A DNA stretch of 64,000 bases, from contig NZ_WQMO01000002.1 of the NCBI RefSeq assembly GCF_013366805.1, forward strand, positions 22,604 through 86,603, written 5' to 3'. This document shows positions 59,680 to 64,000 of the stretch, piece after piece. The translations under genes were made by a program, and so were the position numbers. How positions within the stretch are numbered: position 1 is the stretch's first letter; each line of letters starts with the position of its first letter. A model generated the notes under the pieces. That model searched no databases. It had not been told where the DNA came from and saw nothing but the letters and a program-made list of their open reading frames with translations. This DNA is from Wolbachia endosymbiont of Litomosoides brasiliensis (GTDB taxonomy: Bacteria > Pseudomonadota > Alphaproteobacteria > Rickettsiales > Anaplasmataceae).

Positions 59680-60717
59680 ATGTTTGATGAGCATAATCCT
59701 TGGAACCTTGGAAAAAAACCGGTGGGGAATAAAACTCCTAATAATGAAGATATTTTAAGTAAAGCTATATCCAAAATAAGGTGCTTTTTTATCGGTTTAA
59801 CAAGAAATGGCAGCAAAAAACCTTATCTCATTATTTTCATTATTTTATTATTTTACGCTTGTGCTGGTTTCTATATTGTCCATCCAAGTGAAGAAGGCAT
59901 AGAACTTACATTTGGTAAATACTCCAACACGGAAACACCTGGCTTGCGTTATCACTTCCCCTACCCTATCGGCAAGGTTTTTAAAGTAAACGTTAAGGAA
60001 GTAAACCGCGAAGAAATCGGAATAAGTAGCTCTTATGGGCGAGACATAGATCGCGGCGAAGGTGTGATGCTCACTGGAGACGAGAATATAGTCAACGTTA
60101 ACTTTGAGGTGCAATGGCGCGTTAGGGATGCTAAGGATTATTTATTCAAAGTACGGGATTATAAACCTGGTTTCAGTGTTAAAGATGCTGCCGAGAGTGC
60201 TATGAGAGAGATAATAGGCAAAAATACGATTTCTTTTGCACTTGAAGGTCAAGGTAGAGCTGAAATTTCCAGAGACACTAGAATTTTATTACAACAAATT
60301 CTTGACGGATATCAAATGGGTATAGAAATTTTGTCCGTCCAAATGAAAAAAATCGATCCACCAGAAAAAGTAATTAGCTCATTTAGAGATGTACAAAGTG
60401 CTCGTGCAGATAAAGAGCGTACTATAAATGAGGCATATGCTTACAGCAATGATATTATACCTCGAGCAAAGGGTGAGGCAATAAAGATAAAACTAGATGC
60501 AGAAGCATATGAAAATGAAATAATAAATGAAGCAAAAGGTAATGCAAATCGCTTTCTATCTCTTTATGAGGAATACAAGCAAAATCCTTCTCTTGTTAAG
60601 AATCGTATTTATCTTGAAACTATGGAAGATATCTTTAATAAAGTGGATAAAGTTGTTGTCACTGACGATTTGAAGGGTATGTTTTCTTATTTACCTCTTA
60701 TAAATTTGGGAAAATAA
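59680..60717 (+). CDS. hflK: HflK, membrane protease FtsH modulator subunit
   Basis: 345 residues. A cytoplasmic N-terminus (FDEHNPWNLGKKPVG), one transmembrane helix (~50-70) and an SPFH/band-7 domain: VHPSEEGIELTFGKYSNTET, PGLRYHFPYPIGKVFKVNVK, then TGDENIVNVNFEVQW, and a long coiled coil (RADKERTINEAYAYSNDIIP). With HflC it forms a membrane cage around FtsH. hflC starts two bases after the stop. The C-terminus is as expected for the family. Confidence 0.95.
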   Translation: MFDEHNPWNLGKKPVGNKTPNNEDILSKAISKIRCFFIGLTRNGSKKPYLIIFIILLFYACAGFYIVHPSEEGIELTFGKYSNTETPGLRYHFPYPIGKVFKVNVKEVNREEIGISSSYGRDIDRGEGVMLTGDENIVNVNFEVQWRVRDAKDYLFKVRDYKPGFSVKDAAESAMREIIGKNTISFALEGQGRAEISRDTRILLQQILDGYQMGIEILSVQMKKIDPPEKVISSFRDVQSARADKERTINEAYAYSNDIIPRAKGEAIKIKLDAEAYENEIINEAKGNANRFLSLYEEYKQNPSLVKNRIYLETMEDIFNKVDKVVVTDDLKGMFSYLPLINLGK

Positions 60718-60719
60718 TC

Positions 60720-61592
60720 ATGCGTAGTAACATTAAAATTGCCTTTGTTTCCATATTTGCTATCCTGTTGATCGCTCTGTCTAATTCAATATTTGTTGTA
60801 CAAGAAACAAAGCAAGCAATAGTTATACAACTGGGTAAAGTTGTACGAGACATTAGAAAAAGCGGCTTATATTTTAAGTTACCACTTATAAACAACGTAG
60901 AATTTCTTGATAAGAGAGTTTTAGATTTAAGTCCTGACAAAACTCCAAGGGAAGTGATAACTGCAGATCAAAAACGTGTCATAGTAGATGCTTATGCAAA
61001 ATATAGAATAGCAGATCCTATCACTTTCTACCAAACTGTGAGAAATGAATCAGGGTTAGTCAGAAGATTATATCCAATCATGGAAGCTCATATAAGAGAA
61101 AATATAGGGAGGTTTTCATTAATTAGTTTATTGAACGAAAAAAGATCAGAAGTCATGCAATTAATTCAGCGTGGAGTTTACTCTGAAGCTGAAAAGTTTG
61201 GTATAGAAATAATAGATGTCAGGATTAAGAGAGCAGATTTACCAGAAGAAAACAGCTCTGCAATATTTCGACGCATGCAAACTGAAAGAGAAAAAGAAGC
61301 AAAAGAGATCAGAGCAGAAGGAGAGCAAGCAGGGCAGGAAATTAGATCAAAAGCTGATAAACTAAAAAGGGAAATTATTGCTAGTGCAGTAAGAGAATCT
61401 TATGAAATAAGAGGTCGTGGTTATGCTGAAGCAACTAGAATTTATAATAGTGCATTTAAAGCTGATGAAGAATTTTTTAACTTTTATCGTTCTATGAGAG
61501 CTTACAGCAAATCATTTGCTGAAAACAATACTAAATTTATACTTTCACCAAATAATAATTTCTTAAATATTTTGAATAAGGGATGGAAATAG
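60720..61592 (+). CDS. hflC: HflC, membrane protease FtsH modulator subunit
   Basis: 290 residues. N-terminal transmembrane helix (VSIFAILLIALSNSIFVV), then SPFH domain: ETKQAIVIQLGKVVRDIRKS, GLYFKLPLINNVEFLDKRVL, VDAYAKYRIADP, and the coiled coil RMQTEREKEAKEIRAEGEQA ending near FFNFYRSMRAYSKSF. It pairs with HflK. degP follows after three bases, giving the common Rickettsiales order hflK-hflC-degP. Confidence 0.96.
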   Translation: MRSNIKIAFVSIFAILLIALSNSIFVVQETKQAIVIQLGKVVRDIRKSGLYFKLPLINNVEFLDKRVLDLSPDKTPREVITADQKRVIVDAYAKYRIADPITFYQTVRNESGLVRRLYPIMEAHIRENIGRFSLISLLNEKRSEVMQLIQRGVYSEAEKFGIEIIDVRIKRADLPEENSSAIFRRMQTEREKEAKEIRAEGEQAGQEIRSKADKLKREIIASAVRESYEIRGRGYAEATRIYNSAFKADEEFFNFYRSMRAYSKSFAENNTKFILSPNNNFLNILNKGWK

Positions 61593-61595
61593 TCT

Positions 61596-63083
61596 ATGAA
61601 AAGTAAGGTTTTATCTATATTTGCATATTTCTTGATTTCATTTTCCTCGTATGCTGATATGTTTGATTGGAGTGCAAAAAAGGTCCCAGACACTAACACC
61701 CATGTATGCAATTGTAATCAAGGACTTGCTGATCTAGTGGAAGAACTTATTCCTGCAGTTGTAAACATCTCAAGTGAGCAAATAGTTAAGCAAGAAAGTA
61801 ACAATAGAACTAAAACCCCTTTTGCACCAAGAAACAATTTCTTTGACGATTTTAGAGAGTTTTTTGAGCATTTTGATCAGTTTTTTACAGACAGAAACCC
61901 TAGCATCAACAGAGAAGTGGTGTTGCTTGGCTCTGGATTTATTATAGATAAAAGTGGAACTATAGTAACCAATTATCACGTTATTAAAAACGCCCAAGAT
62001 ATCACAGTTACTATGAATGATAACACTTATTTCAAAACAGAAGTTTTGGGTTACGATGCAAGAACTGACCTAGCTGTGCTTAAGATCAAAGCTGACAAAG
62101 ACTTTTCTTTTGTAACGTTTGGTAATTCCGATAAAGCAAGAGTTGGTGATACGGTCATGGCAATAGGCAACCCATTTGGTTTGGGTGGTTCTGTGAGCAC
62201 AGGAATTATATCTGCAAGGTCCAGGGACATTAGTATTGGCACCACGAGTGAGTTTATTCAAACTGACGCTGCAATCAATAGGGGCAACTCTGGAGGGCCA
62301 TTATTTGATTTAAATGGAAAAGTTATAGGTATTAACACTGCTATTTATTCCCCATCCGAGTCTGGTGGTAATGTGGGTATAGGTTTTGCTATACCATCTA
62401 ATCTAGCTATATCTATTATTGATACATTAAAAAGTGGTAAAAAAATAAAACACGGTTGGCTTGGTGTACAAGTCCAGCCTATAACAAGAGAATTTGCTGA
62501 GTCCTTAGGTTTAAAAGACGTAAAAGGTGCACTGGTTGCAAACATAGTGAAGGATAGTCCTGCAGAAAGAGGTGGTATTAAAGTAGGTGATATATTATTA
62601 GAATTTGATGGTAAAAAAATTGATAGAATGACACAACTACCTCAAATGGTTTCAAGAACCGAACCTGAGAAAAAAGTGCAGATTAAGTTATTGAGAAAAG
62701 GCAAAGAAGTTAATGTCAAAGTTGTTATCGAAGAATCTGCAAATGATAGCCAAGGTGGTAACACAGAAGAAAATAGGTCAACATCTGATTATATAACTGG
62801 TTTAACTGTCTCCAATCTACCAAAAGAGCCAAAAGAAAGTAAAAATGGCACGCCTACAAAAGGTGTGATAGTTACCAATGTAGATAGTAACAGCAACGCT
62901 ACACTACGTGGTATCAAAAAAGGAGACATCATTATTCAATTAGATGGAGTAGATATAGAAAATACTGAAGATTTTCAAAAACAAGTTGACTTAGCAATAA
63001 AGAAAAGCAGCAAGGATTCAATAATGTTGCTCATTTACCGTAATGGGAATCAGTTTTTTACTTCAATAAAGTTAAAAAAGTAA
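61596..63083 (+). CDS. degP: periplasmic serine protease DegP/HtrA
   Basis: 495 residues. Signal peptide (VLSIFAYFLISFSSYA), a variable linker with a Phe/Asp-rich LA loop (FFDDFREFFEHFDQFF), a trypsin-like domain with triad His128 (TNYHVIK), Asp158 (ARTDLAVLKI) and Ser232 (RGNSGGPLFDLNG), and two PDZ domains (LGVQVQPITREFAESLGLKD and on, and TKGVIVTNVDSNSNATLRGI). It degrades or refolds damaged envelope proteins. Last gene of hflK-hflC-degP. Bases 63084-63310 show no gene or clear terminator. Confidence 0.97.
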   Translation: MKSKVLSIFAYFLISFSSYADMFDWSAKKVPDTNTHVCNCNQGLADLVEELIPAVVNISSEQIVKQESNNRTKTPFAPRNNFFDDFREFFEHFDQFFTDRNPSINREVVLLGSGFIIDKSGTIVTNYHVIKNAQDITVTMNDNTYFKTEVLGYDARTDLAVLKIKADKDFSFVTFGNSDKARVGDTVMAIGNPFGLGGSVSTGIISARSRDISIGTTSEFIQTDAAINRGNSGGPLFDLNGKVIGINTAIYSPSESGGNVGIGFAIPSNLAISIIDTLKSGKKIKHGWLGVQVQPITREFAESLGLKDVKGALVANIVKDSPAERGGIKVGDILLEFDGKKIDRMTQLPQMVSRTEPEKKVQIKLLRKGKEVNVKVVIEESANDSQGGNTEENRSTSDYITGLTVSNLPKEPKESKNGTPTKGVIVTNVDSNSNATLRGIKKGDIIIQLDGVDIENTEDFQKQVDLAIKKSSKDSIMLLIYRNGNQFFTSIKLKK

Positions 63084-63310
63084 TCTCATTACTAAATTCA
63101 TAAACGCTATTTGAGTCCACTAGAATGGCGCTTTCCAAGTTACTCATGGGAATGCAAAGATTACTTGACCAAAATCTTGCAGGTCCCTTTGTCATGGAGC
63201 TGGAAGTGTTCAGTACCTTCATCTGTGCAAATTAAACGACAGGGTATAACGTAATTGACGTCTCATTTTTTAATTTTTATACTATATGCATTTTGCGTTT
63301 TCACAACGCC

Positions 63311-64000
63311 TAGCTGAAGTAAATAAAATAGCGAGGTTTAAATGGTATTGAAATCAAAATTATTGCATGAAAGAGTCGTGGAATTAGCAAGAGAAATGCT
63401 GGAGAAAGTGCAAAATAACACATGTGTTGCAAGAAAAAACTAATGCTGTTCAAGAACAGTACTAACTACATTGATAAAGCATCTAAAACTTTAAAAAAAA
63501 GAAAAATTGTTTACTCACTCTCAACATCGTAGAAAAACTAAGTTGAGTCAGAGTCAATTTGAACAAGTTGAGTATGGGTACAAGAAAACCCTAATATTAC
63601 CATTAAAGAAATAAGAATACAGAAAAAATTTGACTTGAATATCAGCAAGTCTAAAGTACACCGTAATATGCAAAAAATGAAGTTTGCGTATATTACGTCA
63701 AGATCAATTCACAATGAACGAGATAAAGGTAGAGAGGAAGGGTTAAAAAAAATTAATGAAACTATTGGTAAATATCCGGAACAAGGTTATTCATCTTTGA
63801 TGAATTGCAATTTAGGCACACATTTGAAAGTTGGCACGGGTGGTTTAAAAGGGTGTTAGAATACAGGTTAAGTAAAATTAGGTAGACAAAAAATTTTATC
63901 TCTACAGCGCAGTTAACCCTAAAAACGGGGAGAGTTCTAGCTTATTTGTACCAGAATTGTGTCCACACTGATTGTATGAATATATTTCTTGAATAAATGT
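63311..64000 (+). mobile_element. IS630-family remnant, cut by the window edge
   Basis: Plus-strand copy; the extreme left repeat is missing and sequence starts in the leader (GCTGAAGTAAATAAAATAGC). The start (LKSKLLHERVV) is at 63349 and the helix-turn-helix region follows with frameshifts. A 74-codon frame at 63635-63859 covers the central SKSKVHRNMQKMKFAYIT part. It runs into the DDE domain at the window end, so what remains beyond cannot be judged. Confidence 0.75.

Noticed and set aside
1..64000. CRISPR array, prophage genes, ankyrin-repeat or cif genes
   Set aside because: I looked for regular spacer-repeat patterns, phage structural genes, ankyrin repeats and cif-like sequences, and saw none in this window.

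Overview
This is chromosomal sequence of an AT-rich alphaproteobacterial endosymbiont of the order Rickettsiales, most likely Wolbachia. Support comes from the gene content (ppdK, hemC/hemJ, DAP-type murE, an archaeal-type valS, secG-pyrG-tadA, hflK-hflC-degP), from palindromic repeats inserted in frame inside coding genes (a known Wolbachia trait), and from intergenic regions filled with decayed insertion sequences. I cannot name the strain or supergroup from sequence alone.

Layout. 1-4.1 kb: ribosomal operon rpsF(partial)-rpsR-rplI, purB with a tRNA(CAU) that begins on the last base of its stop codon, then rpmG and an orphan HTH gene on the minus strand. 4.2-11.1 kb: RNase E/G, dnaK, bolA-like, metC-like, murE. 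11.1-22.3 kb: IS630 wreckage between ispG with a secreted protein gene, a phosphohexomutase, and a lolC / mitofilin-like / hemY operon. 22.3-31.4 kb: hemC-murB, an rmuC pseudogene, tRNA-Arg, valS and an MFS transporter. 31.6-38.6 kb: secG-pyrG-tadA, hemJ-ppdK and pdhA. 38.6-47 kb: rluC-like, dnaJ and much non-coding debris. 47-54.5 kb: an inactive M23/NlpD-like lipoprotein with leuS, followed by a graveyard (possible gpsA, purL, VUT-family transporter, nrdB) and bamE. 54.5-64 kb: another IS composite, an unknown membrane protein, tRNA-Gln and cutA, a 543-residue membrane/coiled-coil protein that is a candidate effector, then hflK-hflC-degP and an IS copy running off the edge.

One IS630-type element explains nearly all large gaps. 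I count 15 loci and none has an intact transposase. Four of them share the same fold-back architecture (N-terminal half, then a second copy in inverted orientation) with matching junctions, which suggests that an inverted composite moved as a unit. This is the strongest structural novelty in the window.

The intact genes form ordinary housekeeping modules: translation (S6, S18, L9, L33, ValRS, LeuRS, TadA, RluC-like), protein quality control (DnaK, DnaJ, HflKC, DegP), envelope maintenance (LolC, BamE, NlpD-like, MurB, MurE, SecG), heme synthesis (HemC, HemJ) and pyruvate metabolism (PpdK, PdhA). Decayed purL and nrdB beside intact purB and pyrG point to continuing genome reduction, or to intact second copies outside the window.
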